Shown: positions 43,079-53,586, numbered from the stretch's first letter. The stretch is DNA of 64,000 nucleotides from Deltaproteobacteria bacterium (GCA_016209105.1 JACQWR010000014.1:1-64000); one strand, 5' to 3'. Notes: generated from the sequence alone by a model not told the origin. Program-made: numbers and translations.

Positions 43079-44455
43079 TCAGGCCAGGGGTGAGACTCCG
43101 TTAAAGCACTTGAGGCAGAGATCCCGATCTGGGATTCCCAAGGCACTGACAAAGGAATCGACACTGTTGTACTTGACGGAATCGGCGCCGATCTGCGCGG
43201 CCGTCCAGGACTCCAGCGCCCGCAGGTCTTCCAGAGACAGGATATTGCCGGCAGGATAGAAACGACGGGCCATCAGTTCGTCCTCAGATCGTGTCGAGAT
43301 GCCGAAGTCGCAGGGGTACATGAGCGGCGGGCAGGCGATGCGGACGTGAACCGCCTTCGCCCCCGCTTTTTTTAAATCCCAAACCTTGTTCATGATCTGC
43401 GTTCCCCTGACGATGGAATCATCGCAGAGCGCAATTGACTTGCCTGCCACGGCGTAGGGCAGAATGGAAAGTTTTCGTTTCGCCATCTTTTCCCGTGCAG
43501 GCTGGGAAGACTGGGTGTAGCTGCGGTCGGCATAGCGGTTGTACAGGAATACTTCCTGATAGGGGATTGCGGAACCCAGGTGGTATCCTCCCGCATGGCC
43601 GATCCCCGACATGGGCACCGGCGCCACGATATCGGCCGCCATATCCTTCTCCTCCCGATCCCGCCGGGCCAGGGCCCGGCCGAGGTTATTGCGCGCTTCC
43701 TGGACATACAGTCCGTCAACAAGGGAATCAATGCTTGCCGTATAGGCCCATTCGAAGGCGCAGTGGGCCTTGCGGGGAGAGGGAAACTGTTTTACGGTCT
43801 GGAAACCATCCCGGTTAATCATAACGGTCTCCCCCGGTTTCACGTCCCGGACGATATCCATATCCATATTCTGCAGCGCCCGGGACTCGGAACTGACGGC
43901 GTAGCGCTCCCCATCCTGTCCCAGGATCAGCGGTCGGAAACCGCACGAATCACGGGTGGCGTAGATCCCCTCACCCGTCAGGATCACGAGGGTATATGCC
44001 CCCTTGAGCTTTTGGGGGAGCATGGATATTCCGGAAACAATATTCTCCGCCTCCATGATAATCCTGGCGATGACTTCGATATTGTAGCCGCGATAGAAGG
44101 CGTGTCCCTGGTTTTTCATCTCCTGGATGAGCGCGTCGGCATTGATGATGTTGCCGCTGAAGGCCAGCGAGATCTCCCCTACCCGGGCCTGCCAGTTCAT
44201 GGGCTGCCGCTCCTTGAGACTGACGTGACCGATGCCCCACCGGCCTTGGAGATAATCGAGTTCCTGTGCCGTGAAGCTGTTCGCGACCTTGCCGTGGTGG
44301 GTTACCTGGTGCAATCGGTCGCCAAACGTCGCAATTCCGCAATATTCCTGACCGCGATGCTGGAGGAAGTCAAGCCCGTTATAGATATCATGAACACAGT
44401 TCCGACGGGAATAGATCCCAAAAACGCCGCAGTTTTCTCCCAGTAGTGTCGTCAT
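43079..44455 (-). CDS. purF: Amidophosphoribosyltransferase
   Basis: This 458-residue first enzyme of purine synthesis transfers ammonia from glutamine to PRPP. After a short propeptide the nucleophile is Cys9 (LLGENCGVFG). The PRPP-binding loop is intact (IALCDDSIVRGTQ). The C-terminal CLKCF pair and an earlier CDFG Cys fit the Bacillus-type enzyme with a structural [4Fe-4S] cluster. It begins 16 bases after carB and is the second gene of that operon. The longer open frame upstream lies inside carB and is not used. Confidence 0.92.
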   Translation of the reverse strand: MTTLLGENCGVFGIYSRRNCVHDIYNGLDFLQHRGQEYCGIATFGDRLHQVTHHGKVANSFTAQELDYLQGRWGIGHVSLKERQPMNWQARVGEISLAFSGNIINADALIQEMKNQGHAFYRGYNIEVIARIIMEAENIVSGISMLPQKLKGAYTLVILTGEGIYATRDSCGFRPLILGQDGERYAVSSESRALQNMDMDIVRDVKPGETVMINRDGFQTVKQFPSPRKAHCAFEWAYTASIDSLVDGLYVQEARNNLGRALARRDREEKDMAADIVAPVPMSGIGHAGGYHLGSAIPYQEVFLYNRYADRSYTQSSQPAREKMAKRKLSILPYAVAGKSIALCDDSIVRGTQIMNKVWDLKKAGAKAVHVRIACPPLMYPCDFGISTRSEDELMARRFYPAGNILSLEDLRALESWTAAQIGADSVKYNSVDSFVSALGIPDRDLCLKCFNGVSPLA

Positions 44456-44471
44456 AACCCTTCCTGTTCCG

Positions 44472-47400
44472 CTATTTGATATCCTTGTGGTAACTCTGAA
44501 GTGATTTTGCCCTTCCATGACCCTCGCGGAAGGCTGCGATTCCCCGGACCGCAGCGGCCGCCGCCGCAAGCGTCGTAATATAGGGGACCTTGTATTTGAT
44601 TGCCGCCTTGCGGATGTAGGAATCGTCGTAGGCGCTCAATCGGCCGTTCGGGGTATTGATGATGAGCTGGATATCGCCGTTCTTGATACTGTCAACGATA
44701 TTCGGCCGGCCTTCATGCATTTTCAGGATCTCCTGCGCCTGAATTCCATGATCGGCAAAATGCCGGTGGGTTCCCCGTGTGGCAATAACCTTGAACCCCA
44801 GTTCCTGGAACATCTTTGCCACATTGAGGATGCCGCCCTTGTCGTTCTCTTCGACGGTGATCAGGACCGCGCCCTCGCCCGGGAGCACCTGTTGGGCAGC
44901 TTCCTGCGCCTTATAGAAGGCCAGACCGAAAGAGCCCGCAAGGCCGAGAACCTCTCCGGTGGAACGCATCTCCGGCCCCAGAACCGGATCAACTTCCTGG
45001 AACATATTGAAGGGAAACACGGCCTCTTTTACGCCGAAATGAGGAACGACCCGGTTGCGGAGGTCCAGTTCCGACAGTTTTTTGCCCAACATGACCTGGG
45101 TGGCAAGACGGGCCATGGAGATGTTGCAGACCTTGGAGACAAGGGGCACCGTCCTTGACGCGCGGGGGTTGGCCTCCAGGATATACACCACGTCATTGGC
45201 GATGGCATACTGGATGTTCATCAGTCCCACGACCTTGAATGTGGTGGCAATCGTCCTGGTGTAGTCGCAGATCGTCTCGATGTGCTTGAGCGGGATGCTG
45301 ATGGGGGGGATCACGCAGGCGGAATCGCCGGAATGGATTCCCGCCAGCTCGATATGCTCCATGACGGCCGGCACAAAGGCATCCGTCCCGTCGGAGATGG
45401 CATCCGCCTCCGCCTCGATGGCGTTTTCCAGAAATTTATCAATAAGGATCGGCCGCTCCGGGGTAACCCCGACGGCGGCGGTGACGTATCGCTTCAGCAT
45501 GCGTTCATCGTGGACGACCTCCATGCCCCTGCCGCCGAGAACGTAGGAAGGGCGTACCATCAACGGATATCCGATCCGGGCGGCAACTTCAAGCGCCTCC
45601 TCCATGGTGCTTGCCATCCCCGACTCCGGCATGGGGATTCCGAGCTTCTTCATCATCTGGCGGAAGCGGTCCCGATCCTCGGCAAGATCGATCGTTTCCG
45701 GCGACGTGCCGATGATCGCCACCCCGGCCTTCGCGAGATCATTTGCAATGTTCAGGGGGGTCTGCCCTCCGAACTGGACGATCACGCCCTCCGGTTTTTC
45801 CTTCTCGTAGATGCTCAAAACATCCTCCACCGTCAGCGGCTCGAAGTAGAGCTTGTCGGAGGTGTCGTAATCCGTGGAAACCGTCTCGGGATTGCAGTTG
45901 ACCATGATGGACTCATACCCCTCGTCGCGCAGGGCGAAGGCGGCGTGAACACAGCAGTAATCGAATTCGATTCCCTGGCCAATCCGGTTGGGTCCGCCGC
46001 CCAGAACCATGATCTTCCGGCGATTGCTGACCGCTACCGTGTCCGGGGCGTTGTATGTGGAAAAGTAATAGGCGGCATTTTCCACGCCGCTGACCGGTAC
46101 CGGCTCCCAGGCCTCGGCAACGCCCAGGGAAAGGCGCTGCCTGCGAATGTCGGTTTCGGGCACGGCAAGTATCTGGGCAAGATACCGGTCGGCAAACCCA
46201 TCCTTCTTGGCTGCCACCAGCAGTTCGTTGGGAAGCGATCGGCCTTTGTATTTCAGTATTTTCTCTTCAAGCTCAACGAGCTCTTTCATCTGCCCGATGA
46301 ACCAGGCCTTGATGTGGGTTCTTTTGTGGAGCTCATCAATGTCTGCCCCTTTCCGGAGGGCTTCGTACATGATGAACTGCCGTTCGCTCGAAGGTTCGGC
46401 AAGAAGATCCAACAACTCTTCAAGAGACCGCTTGTGGAAATTCCGGGCAAATCCGAGGCCATACCGTCCCTTCTCCAGAGAACGTATGGATTTCAGAAAT
46501 GCCTCCTTGTAGGTTTTCCCGATGCTCATGACCTCGCCCACGGCCCGCATCTGGGTGCCGAGTTTATCTATGGCGCCGGGGAACTTTTCAAAATCCCACC
46601 GGGAAAACTTAACAACGACATACTCCCCCCAGGGGGTGTACTTCTCCAGAGTGCCCTTGCGCCAGTAGGGGATCTCATCGAGGGTAAGCCCGCCGGCCAG
46701 GAGCGCGGAAACCAGAGCGATGGGAAAGCCCGTGGCTTTCGAAGCCAGCGCGGAAGATCGCGACGTCCGGGGATTGATCTCGATGACGACGACCCGCCCC
46801 GTCTCGGGGTTGTGGGCGAACTGGATGTTCGTTCCCCCGATCACCTGGATGGCCTCCACGATGTCGTAGGAATGTTTCTGGAGACGCTGCTGGAGATCGG
46901 CCGAGATGGTGAGCATGGGCGCGGTACAGTAGGAATCCCCGGTATGGACGCCCATGGCATCCACGTTCTCGATGAAGCAGACGGTGATCATCTGATTCTT
47001 GGCGTCGCGGACGACTTCGAGCTCCAGCTCCTCCCAGCCGAGGACGGACTCTTCGATCAGGATCTGGCCCACGAGGCTTGCCGAGATGCCGCGGCTGGCC
47101 ACGGTCCGGAGCTCTTCGAGGTTGTACACGAGGCCGCCCCCGGTGCCGCCCATGGTATAGGCCGGGCGGATAACGCAGGGATAACCGAGGCGGGCGGCGA
47201 TTTTTTCCGCCTCCTCCACGGAGTAGGCCGGCTCGCTGTCCGGCATGTCGATCCCCAGACGGTTCATCGTTTCCTTGAAGGCGATCCGGTCTTCGCCGCG
47301 TTCGATGGCGTCAACCTGGACTCCAATCACCTTTACGCCGTATTTTTCCAGGATGCCAAGCCGGGCCAGTTCCGCCGTCAGATTCAGTCCCGTCTGGCCG

Positions 47401-47672
47401 CCGAGATTGGGGAGGATCGCGTCCGGCTTTTCATTTTCAATGATTTCGATCATGGACTGCACATTGAGGGGTTCGATGTAGGTTACGTCGGCAGTTCCCG
47501 GGTCCGTCATAATCGTGGCCGGGTTGGAGTTGACCAGCACGATTTCGTAGCCGAGCTTGCGCAGTGCTTTGCAGGCCTGTGTGCCGGAATAGTCGAACTC
47601 GCACGCCTGGCCGATGACGATAGGCCCGGATCCGATAATCATTACTTTATTGATATCACTGCGTTTCGGCAT
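44472..47672 (-). CDS. carB: Carbamoyl-phosphate synthase large subunit
   Basis: The 1066-residue enzyme shows the two homologous ATP-grasp halves (GSGPIVIGQACEFDYSGTQA at the start; LGGGPNRIGQGIEFDYCC near residue 553) and a C-terminal MGS-like allosteric domain (about 940-1060). It makes carbamoyl phosphate for pyrimidine and arginine synthesis. Length and motifs are normal. carA is not in the window. It is followed by purF, linking pyrimidine and purine precursor genes. Upstream lies a long repeat-rich gap. Confidence 0.96.
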   Translation of the reverse strand: MPKRSDINKVMIIGSGPIVIGQACEFDYSGTQACKALRKLGYEIVLVNSNPATIMTDPGTADVTYIEPLNVQSMIEIIENEKPDAILPNLGGQTGLNLTAELARLGILEKYGVKVIGVQVDAIERGEDRIAFKETMNRLGIDMPDSEPAYSVEEAEKIAARLGYPCVIRPAYTMGGTGGGLVYNLEELRTVASRGISASLVGQILIEESVLGWEELELEVVRDAKNQMITVCFIENVDAMGVHTGDSYCTAPMLTISADLQQRLQKHSYDIVEAIQVIGGTNIQFAHNPETGRVVVIEINPRTSRSSALASKATGFPIALVSALLAGGLTLDEIPYWRKGTLEKYTPWGEYVVVKFSRWDFEKFPGAIDKLGTQMRAVGEVMSIGKTYKEAFLKSIRSLEKGRYGLGFARNFHKRSLEELLDLLAEPSSERQFIMYEALRKGADIDELHKRTHIKAWFIGQMKELVELEEKILKYKGRSLPNELLVAAKKDGFADRYLAQILAVPETDIRRQRLSLGVAEAWEPVPVSGVENAAYYFSTYNAPDTVAVSNRRKIMVLGGGPNRIGQGIEFDYCCVHAAFALRDEGYESIMVNCNPETVSTDYDTSDKLYFEPLTVEDVLSIYEKEKPEGVIVQFGGQTPLNIANDLAKAGVAIIGTSPETIDLAEDRDRFRQMMKKLGIPMPESGMASTMEEALEVAARIGYPLMVRPSYVLGGRGMEVVHDERMLKRYVTAAVGVTPERPILIDKFLENAIEAEADAISDGTDAFVPAVMEHIELAGIHSGDSACVIPPISIPLKHIETICDYTRTIATTFKVVGLMNIQYAIANDVVYILEANPRASRTVPLVSKVCNISMARLATQVMLGKKLSELDLRNRVVPHFGVKEAVFPFNMFQEVDPVLGPEMRSTGEVLGLAGSFGLAFYKAQEAAQQVLPGEGAVLITVEENDKGGILNVAKMFQELGFKVIATRGTHRHFADHGIQAQEILKMHEGRPNIVDSIKNGDIQLIINTPNGRLSAYDDSYIRKAAIKYKVPYITTLAAAAAAVRGIAAFREGHGRAKSLQSYHKDIK

Positions 47673-47825
47673 GAAGCATCTCCTTCAATAATATATAGAG
47701 GATAAAAGTGGTGTTGTAATTTGACCTTCGCACGTATTACCTGTACGGACAGAGAGGTAAACAAAAAAAGGCACAAACATCACGGACTATAGGAAAGTCA
47801 CCCTGAGTTGTCAAGGTTTATGAAT

Positions 47826-48295
47826 TCGACAGCGAGCGCATTCCCTGCAATTTGCTTTGGTAAGCTTCAAATCGTTGCCGGTCAGGGTATGGTAATCCGG
47901 AGACATACATGATAAAAGTTACATCTGATGTCTCTGTGAATCTATCAGCGAGCGTATTCCCCTTGAGTTTGGCTTTGGGGTAAGCGGGCGACCGGGGGCG
48001 CTCCCGCAAGCCCCGCCTTGTAGGCGGGGTTAAGGGGTGCACTAAAAAATAAATACTCCGTACCGGGAAGCCCCGCTCTCTGGAGCGGGGAGCTTCAATG
48101 CTGAGAGGTATTGTTCCTTAAGGAATCAAAAATTCTCCGCAGCGTGTGGCGGAGGGCTTCACTGAACTATAGAGAGACGATCGGGGGCGCTACCGCAAGT
48201 CCCGCCTTCCAGGCGGGGTCAAGGGGCGCAATGAAGAGCATCAATATTCCTTGCCGGGATGCCCCCGCTCTCTGAACTGGGAGCTTCACTATTTT
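47826..48295. repeat. Cluster of modular palindromic repeats (C, C-B, A, B)
   Basis: Four units are packed into this gap. Module C lies at 47829-47870 (CAGCGAGCGCATTCCC). Module C with B lies at 47945-48100 (GGGGTAAGCGGGCGACCGGGG, then CCCCGCCTTGTAGGCGGGG and CCCCGCTCTCTGGAGCGGGG). Module A lies at 48113-48163 (ATTCTCCGCAGCGTGTGGCGGA). A second module B lies at 48178-48290. No gene fits between 47673 and 48320 apart from the start of the next one. The last unit ends only about 30 bases before the first usable codon of the ABC exporter gene. Confidence 0.75.
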
Positions 48296-48320
48296 TCGCT
48301 ATTATTCCCGCGTCAGATTT

Positions 48321-50066
48321 TTGATTGTCCGTTACCGGCTCCTGCTTATTGCCGGCGTCGTGGCACTCATCGCCACCGACCTGATGGGCATGGCCATTCC
48401 CTGGCTCATCAAGGGGGGGATTGACGCCATCATCGGGAAAGGCGGGGTATCGCCATCCCTCATCAAGTATCCGCTCATGATTGTGGGGGCGGCCCTCCTA
48501 CAGGCTTTGCTGCGCTACTTCTGGCGGATGAACATCTTCGGCTTTTCCCGCCGCATCGAACGGGACCTACGGGGTGAGGTATTCGCTCACCTCCTGAAGC
48601 TTCCCCTCGCCTATTTTCAGCACATGAAGACCGGCGATCTGATGTCGCGGCTGACAAACGATATGCAGTCCATGCGGGAACTCATGGGGTTCGGCTCCCT
48701 GGCGATCATTGATACGGCGGTAATCATCACGGGGAGCTTGAGTCTGATGATCGCCATTGATCCCGTTCTCACCTTTTGGTCTCTCTTGTGCCTGCCCTTC
48801 ATCAGCTTTTCCGTGCGCTTCTTCGGAAACCGCATCTTCCAGAAGTCCTGGGACGTGCAGCAGCACTTGAGCCTGCTTTCCACGTACGTGCAGGAGAATC
48901 TGTCCGGGATCCGGGTGGTCCAGGCCTACGCCCAGGAAGAGAACCAGATAAGGGGTTTCCAGCGCTTGAGCGCCGAGTACCGGCGCAAGAATCTCTGGCT
49001 GGCCACCCTCTGGAGCGTCCTGTGGCCCCTCATGCGCATCTTTGCCGGAATCTCCGCCGCGATTGTCCTGTGGCTCGGAGGAAGGAAGGTCATGCAGGGA
49101 GCCATGACACTGGGCGAGTTTGCCGCCTTCAACGGCTACCTGGCCATGCTGACCTGGCCGCTCATAGCCGTGGGCCATGTTGTCAATCAGTACCAGCGGG
49201 GCGCCGCGGCCTTAAGCCGGATCATCGAGATTCTGGATGTCCCCGTCGCTCCCGGTTACCGGGAGAGCGAGCTGCCAACCCCGACAGAACCGATCCGGGG
49301 GGACGTCGAAATCAGGAACTTGAACTTTTCCTATGGTGACGGGCATCCTCCCGCCCTCCGTGGAATATCCCTCAAAATCCCCGCGGGCGCCACCTGCGGC
49401 ATCATCGGCGAGACGGGGTCGGGAAAAAGCACGCTGGTCCACCTCCTCTTGCGGCTCTTCGAACCGCCCCCCGGCGCAGTCTTCATAGATTCAACCGACG
49501 TCACCACGATCCCGTTGCCCCGTCTCAAAGCGGCCATCGGCTTTGTGTCCCAGGACATTTTTTTATTTTCCGACACGATCCGGGAGAACATCCTCTTCGG
49601 CTACCGCGACGCGGACCGGGAGGCGCTGGAAGAATCCGCCCGCATCGCCGAGATATTGCCCAGCATCCGGGGGTTTACCCGCCAGTTCGATACCATCCTG
49701 GGGGAACGCGGCGTGCGCCTCTCCGGCGGACAGAAACAGCGCACCGCCTTAGCCAGGGCGATCGTTAAAAATCCCCCCGTCTTAATCCTTGACGATGCCT
49801 TCTCCAGCCTCGATACAGAAACGGAGGACGATATCCTGAACCACCTGCGCGAGTTCATGTCAAAAAGGACGACCATCCTCATCTCGCACCGGATATCTAC
49901 CGTCAAGGGGGCGGATATGATCCTCTATATGCGGAAGGGAGAGATCATCGAGCGGGGGATACACGAAGAACTGCTAAACCGGCGGGGGGCTTACTACCGC
50001 CTCCACCAGCGGCAGCAACTGACCCGGGAGGTTGACGAAATGCCCCGCAGGGAGGGACCGCGATGA
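48321..50066 (+). CDS. ABC exporter half-transporter, degenerate nucleotide-binding site type
   Basis: This 581-residue half-transporter has six membrane helices and an ATPase domain with Walker A GETGSGKST, signature LSGGQKQR and Walker B VLILDDAFSSLD. The catalytic Glu after Walker B is Asp, as in one partner of heterodimeric exporters. It overlaps the second half-transporter gene by four bases. The start is doubtful: TTG 48321 has no ribosome-binding site, the frame is open back to 48276 into a palindromic repeat, and the upstream residues still look like a transporter N-terminus. The true 5' end was probably altered by the repeat. Confidence 0.82.
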   Translation: MIVRYRLLLIAGVVALIATDLMGMAIPWLIKGGIDAIIGKGGVSPSLIKYPLMIVGAALLQALLRYFWRMNIFGFSRRIERDLRGEVFAHLLKLPLAYFQHMKTGDLMSRLTNDMQSMRELMGFGSLAIIDTAVIITGSLSLMIAIDPVLTFWSLLCLPFISFSVRFFGNRIFQKSWDVQQHLSLLSTYVQENLSGIRVVQAYAQEENQIRGFQRLSAEYRRKNLWLATLWSVLWPLMRIFAGISAAIVLWLGGRKVMQGAMTLGEFAAFNGYLAMLTWPLIAVGHVVNQYQRGAAALSRIIEILDVPVAPGYRESELPTPTEPIRGDVEIRNLNFSYGDGHPPALRGISLKIPAGATCGIIGETGSGKSTLVHLLLRLFEPPPGAVFIDSTDVTTIPLPRLKAAIGFVSQDIFLFSDTIRENILFGYRDADREALEESARIAEILPSIRGFTRQFDTILGERGVRLSGGQKQRTALARAIVKNPPVLILDDAFSSLDTETEDDILNHLREFMSKRTTILISHRISTVKGADMILYMRKGEIIERGIHEELLNRRGAYYRLHQRQQLTREVDEMPRREGPR

Positions 50067-51874
50067 GCGAGACCATGCATCCCGAAGACGAGATTTTCGG
50101 CAAGTTCTATGACGCCCGCTTGATGGGGCGGATACTCCGGTACCTGAAGCCCTACTGGAAATTGCTGGTCCTGTCCCTCCTGTTCCTGGTGCTGTACACG
50201 GGAACCCTGCTTTTGGGCCCGTACCTCACCAAGATCGCCATTGATCAGTACATCTCGGCAGGGAACCTGGACGGCCTGAAGCTTGTGGTCATGGCCTATC
50301 TGGGCACCGTCTTTCTCGGCTTTTTCTTTCTCTTCGGCGAGACCTATATCACGGAATACACCGGCCAGCGGGCCATGCACGATCTCAGGACCCAGATCTT
50401 CGCCCACCTGCAGAAGCAGGACATGGCCTACCTCGACCGCAACCCCGTTGGTCGCCTCATGACCCGGACGATCAACGATGTGGAGACGCTCAATGAGCTC
50501 TTCAGCACGGGCGTGGTAGGCCTCCTGGGAGACGCCTTCACCGTCTTCGGGATCGCGGGGGCCATGCTGCTTCTCGACTGGAAGCTGGCGCTCGTGACCC
50601 TGGCTGGTTTCCCGCTTATCATCTACTTGAGCCGTTTTTACCGCCGCCGGGCACGGGACGTTTACCGGGAGAGCCGACTCGTCCTGGGGAGGCTCAACGC
50701 CAACCTTCAGGAGAGCATCGCCGGAATGGGGACGATCCAATCCTTTGGCCAGGAAGAGAAGGCGTACGAGCGGTTTCAGGGGATCAACACCGACTATCGG
50801 GACGTCCTCCTGCGTGGCATCCGTTACAACGCCCTGTTTTTTCCCGTCATAGAAGTCTTCAGTGCCCTCACCATCGGCCTGACGCTCTGGTTCGGGGGGC
50901 GTCTTATCCTCGGGCATGCCCTGCTGCCCGGCGTCATCGTGGCCTTCATCCAGTACATCCAGCGTATGTACACTCCCATCCGCGACATCGCGGAAAAGTA
51001 CAACATCATGCAGGCTGCCATGGCTTCGTCGGAGCGCATCTTTGCCCTGCTCGACACGGAAGAAAAAATCCGGAACCCGCTCGTGCCAAAAGTCCCTCGG
51101 CAGTTCCAGGGGGCAGTAGAGTTCAAGGACGTGTGGCTCTCCTACAACCCCGGTGAACCAGTCTTAAGGGGGATCACGTTCCGGGTCGAGGCGGGGGAAA
51201 AGATCGCCTTGGTGGGCGCCACAGGGGGGGGCAAGACGTCCATTATTGCCGCGCTGTGCCGGTTCTACGAGATCGAACGGGGCTCGATATTGGTGGACGG
51301 CGTGGACATCCGGGAATGGAACAAGCAGGACCTGCGGCGTCGGTTGGGGCTCGTCCTGCAGGATGTCTTTCTGTTCTCGGGCGATATCGCCGGAAACATT
51401 ACGCTGGGGGATCCGCGCATCAGCGAAGAGCAGATACACGCGGCATCACGCCGCGCCCACATCGCGTCTTATATCGAACAACTCCCCGCCGGCTACCGGG
51501 AAGAGGTGCAGGAGCGCGGGGTGACCCTTTCCCAGGGTCAGCGGCAGCTGCTCTCCTTCGCCCGCGCGCTCGCTTTCGATCCCCGCATCCTGATCCTCGA
51601 CGAGGCCACCAGTTCCGTGGACACCCGGACGGAGACCCTGATCCAGGAGGCGCTCAAGGAGTTGCTCAAAGACCGCACCGCCCTTATCATCGCGCACCGC
51701 CTGTCCACGATCAAGAATGTGAACCGGATTCTGGTCATCCACAAGGGGGAACTCTGGGAGGAGGGGAGCCACCAGGAACTGCTCGCCCGCCAGGGCCTCT
51801 ACTCCCGCCTCTACGAACTCCAGTACCAGGCGCAGGAGCACGGCGGCAACGGCGCTCATTCGCCGGTCGGCTGA
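50063..51874 (+). CDS. ABC exporter half-transporter, catalytic partner
   Basis: The 603-residue half-transporter has an amphipathic N-terminus (GKFYDARLMGRILRYLKPYW), six helices and an ATPase domain with Walker A GATGGGKTS, signature LSQGQRQ and a canonical Walker B LILDEATSSVDT. With the preceding subunit it forms a heterodimer with one degenerate and one active ATP site, as in TM287/288-like multidrug or lipid exporters. The substrate is unknown. The start ATG overlaps the stop of the first subunit. Confidence 0.88.
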   Translation: MSETMHPEDEIFGKFYDARLMGRILRYLKPYWKLLVLSLLFLVLYTGTLLLGPYLTKIAIDQYISAGNLDGLKLVVMAYLGTVFLGFFFLFGETYITEYTGQRAMHDLRTQIFAHLQKQDMAYLDRNPVGRLMTRTINDVETLNELFSTGVVGLLGDAFTVFGIAGAMLLLDWKLALVTLAGFPLIIYLSRFYRRRARDVYRESRLVLGRLNANLQESIAGMGTIQSFGQEEKAYERFQGINTDYRDVLLRGIRYNALFFPVIEVFSALTIGLTLWFGGRLILGHALLPGVIVAFIQYIQRMYTPIRDIAEKYNIMQAAMASSERIFALLDTEEKIRNPLVPKVPRQFQGAVEFKDVWLSYNPGEPVLRGITFRVEAGEKIALVGATGGGKTSIIAALCRFYEIERGSILVDGVDIREWNKQDLRRRLGLVLQDVFLFSGDIAGNITLGDPRISEEQIHAASRRAHIASYIEQLPAGYREEVQERGVTLSQGQRQLLSFARALAFDPRILILDEATSSVDTRTETLIQEALKELLKDRTALIIAHRLSTIKNVNRILVIHKGELWEEGSHQELLARQGLYSRLYELQYQAQEHGGNGAHSPVG

Positions 51875-51893
51875 CCATCCCGAAGAATCCTCA

Positions 51894-51938
51894 TTGAAGC
51901 TCTCCTTGGGCACGCTCAAGGTAAATGCGCTCGCTGCC
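51894..51938. repeat. Palindromic repeat, short A/C hybrid
   Basis: GAAGCTCTCCTTGGGCACGC is followed by GGTAAATGCGCTCGCTGC, joining the left edge of module A to the right edge of module C. A near-identical copy lies at 62549-62595. A little downstream, AGGACATTTCTA occurs twice (51951 and 51977), resembling insertion-sequence end repeats. Confidence 0.6.
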
Positions 51939-52015
51939 TATTGACCAAACAGGACATTTCTACTTTGGTAGGAATAGGACATTTCTAAATTGGCTTGACA
52001 TGCGACTCCTTTTCC

Positions 52016-52044
52016 TTGACACACGACTCACCCTTCCCTATACT
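52016..52044 (+). promoter_or_regulatory. Predicted sigma-70 promoter of the REC-REC-HD-GYP gene
   Basis: TTGACA at 52016-52021 and TATACT at 52039-52044 are separated by exactly 17 bases. It lies about 45 bases upstream of the start codon. A related promoter with a similar leader is found at 55371-55399. Confidence 0.65.
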
Positions 52045-52088
52045 TCTCGAGCGAAAAAGCAGGTGCTTATCAAAAATAGGTCGTTCTC

Positions 52089-53458
52089 ATGAAAGATCAA
52101 CCTAAAATCCTTATCGTTGATGACAGTGCGATTGTCCGCCGGGCATTGAAGACGCAACTGGAGCGGTTTGGCGCCCTGGTTACGCAAACGGAGGACGGAC
52201 AGCGGGGCCTGGATGCGGCGCTCTCCTCCCCATTCGACCTGATCATATCGGATGTGGAGATGCCTCATCTGGACGGGTTCGGCCTCTACGAGCGGTTGAA
52301 AAGTGATCCCAAAACGAGAGGCATTCCGGTCATTATCCTGAGCACGCTTGAAACCAACAGGGATATTGAGCGCGGATTCCAGGTCGGGGCGGCGGCCTAT
52401 GTCAAGAAATCGGAGGCCCAGTTCCATCTGAACGGTACCATCGAACGGATCCTTGAGAAGTCCTGTTTTCAGCGCGACCGCCTGGTTTTGGTTGTGGACG
52501 ATTCCTCGACCATCCGCCGGCTGGTCACGCAGGCCCTTGAAGAGGCGGGTTTTCAGGTTACGACGGCCGAAAACGGGAAACAGGCCATGAAAAGGATAAA
52601 TGAGCGAAGGCCGGACCTGATCATCAGCGACATCGACATGCCCGAGATGAGCGGGATCGAGCTCTGCAAAGAACTGCATCACGATCCTCTCCTGGGTGCG
52701 ATTCCCTTTGTCATTATGAGCGGCAACAGCGTCGGTCGGTCATGCGCCGCCTCATGCAATGGGGGGCCGACAGCTATCTCGTCAAGCCCTTCAACCTGGA
52801 ACAGATCGTGATCCTCGTCGAAAGATTGCTTTCGGATCATTTCCTCATTCTCTTCAAGGAGAAAGAGCGCCTTGATGCCGAACAGAGGATGATGCTGGCG
52901 AGCATCACCAGTCTCATTACGGCCTTAGAGGCTCGTGACTCTTACACCCGCGGGCATTCCGAGGCGGTAGCCGCGCTGGTTACCGAAATGGGGATCCAGA
53001 TGAATGCTGCTGACGAGGAGATAGAATCACTCGGCATGGCCGGAAGACTCCACGATATCGGAAAGATCGGCGTGCCCGACAACATCCTGTTGAAGCCCGA
53101 TCTTCTCAGCGACGACGAGTTTGCCGTCTTCAAGAGACACCCGACCATCGGGGCCTCCATCCTGGGCGTGATTTCGAGTATCAGACCCATTCTGCCGGTT
53201 ATCCTCCATCACCACGAGCAATTCGACGGGAAAGGATATCCCGACGGACTCAAGGGTGACAAGATCGCCCTCTGGGCCAGAATGACGGCTGTCGCCGATA
53301 CCTACCATGCCCTGGTCAGCGATCGCCCCTATCGCCGCGGGAAGAGCCCTGAAAAGGCGATGGAGGTTATCGAAGAGGTCTGCGGTACACAACTCTGTCC
53401 TGAATGTGTGGCCGTTTTCAGGGGGCTGCCCCGGAAATTGCTTGAGTCGCACGTTTAA
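52089..53458 (+). pseudogene. REC-REC-HD-GYP response regulator, split by a frameshift
   Basis: Two receiver domains come first: Asp55 in LIISDVEMP and a second Asp near 179 in LIISDIDMP. After FVIMSGNS the frame breaks at about 52725-52735, where one base seems missing, and the expected continuation (VMRRLMQWGADSYLVKPF) is read in the next frame. It leads into an HD-GYP domain with HDIGKIGVPD and HHEQFDGKGYP, complete to the stop at 53458. The family degrades cyclic di-GMP. If the base is restored the protein has about 456 residues. The lesion may be real or an assembly error; downstream codons are otherwise clean. Confidence 0.8.
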
Positions 53459-53469
53459 AGAAGCCGTGG

Positions 53470-53584
53470 ACGACCGGGGGGCACCTCTGCAAGCCCCGCC
53501 TTCCAGGCGAGGTTAAGGGGCGCAATGAAGAAAATAAATGCTCCTTACCGGGAAGCCCCGCTCTCTGAGCGGTGCGCTCCACTC
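53470..53584. repeat. Palindromic repeat, full module B
   Basis: GACCGGGGGGCACCTCTGCAA is followed by the CCCCGCCTTCCAGGCGAGG hairpin, a short AT-rich middle and the second hairpin (CCCCGCTCTCTGAGCGG). It fills the gap between the HD-GYP gene and the DUF5329 gene and overlaps nothing coding. Confidence 0.7.
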
Positions 53585-53586
53585 CC

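Noticed and set aside
45282-47705. 807-codon open frame on the strand opposite carB
   Set aside because: It is an antisense shadow of the GC-rich carB gene. Its translation is rich in Arg, His, Asp and Gly with no domain, while carB is a complete conserved enzyme.
47826-48295. CRISPR-like array
   Set aside because: The repeated units differ in length and module order, contain internal hairpins and are not separated by spacers of uniform size. No cas gene is nearby.
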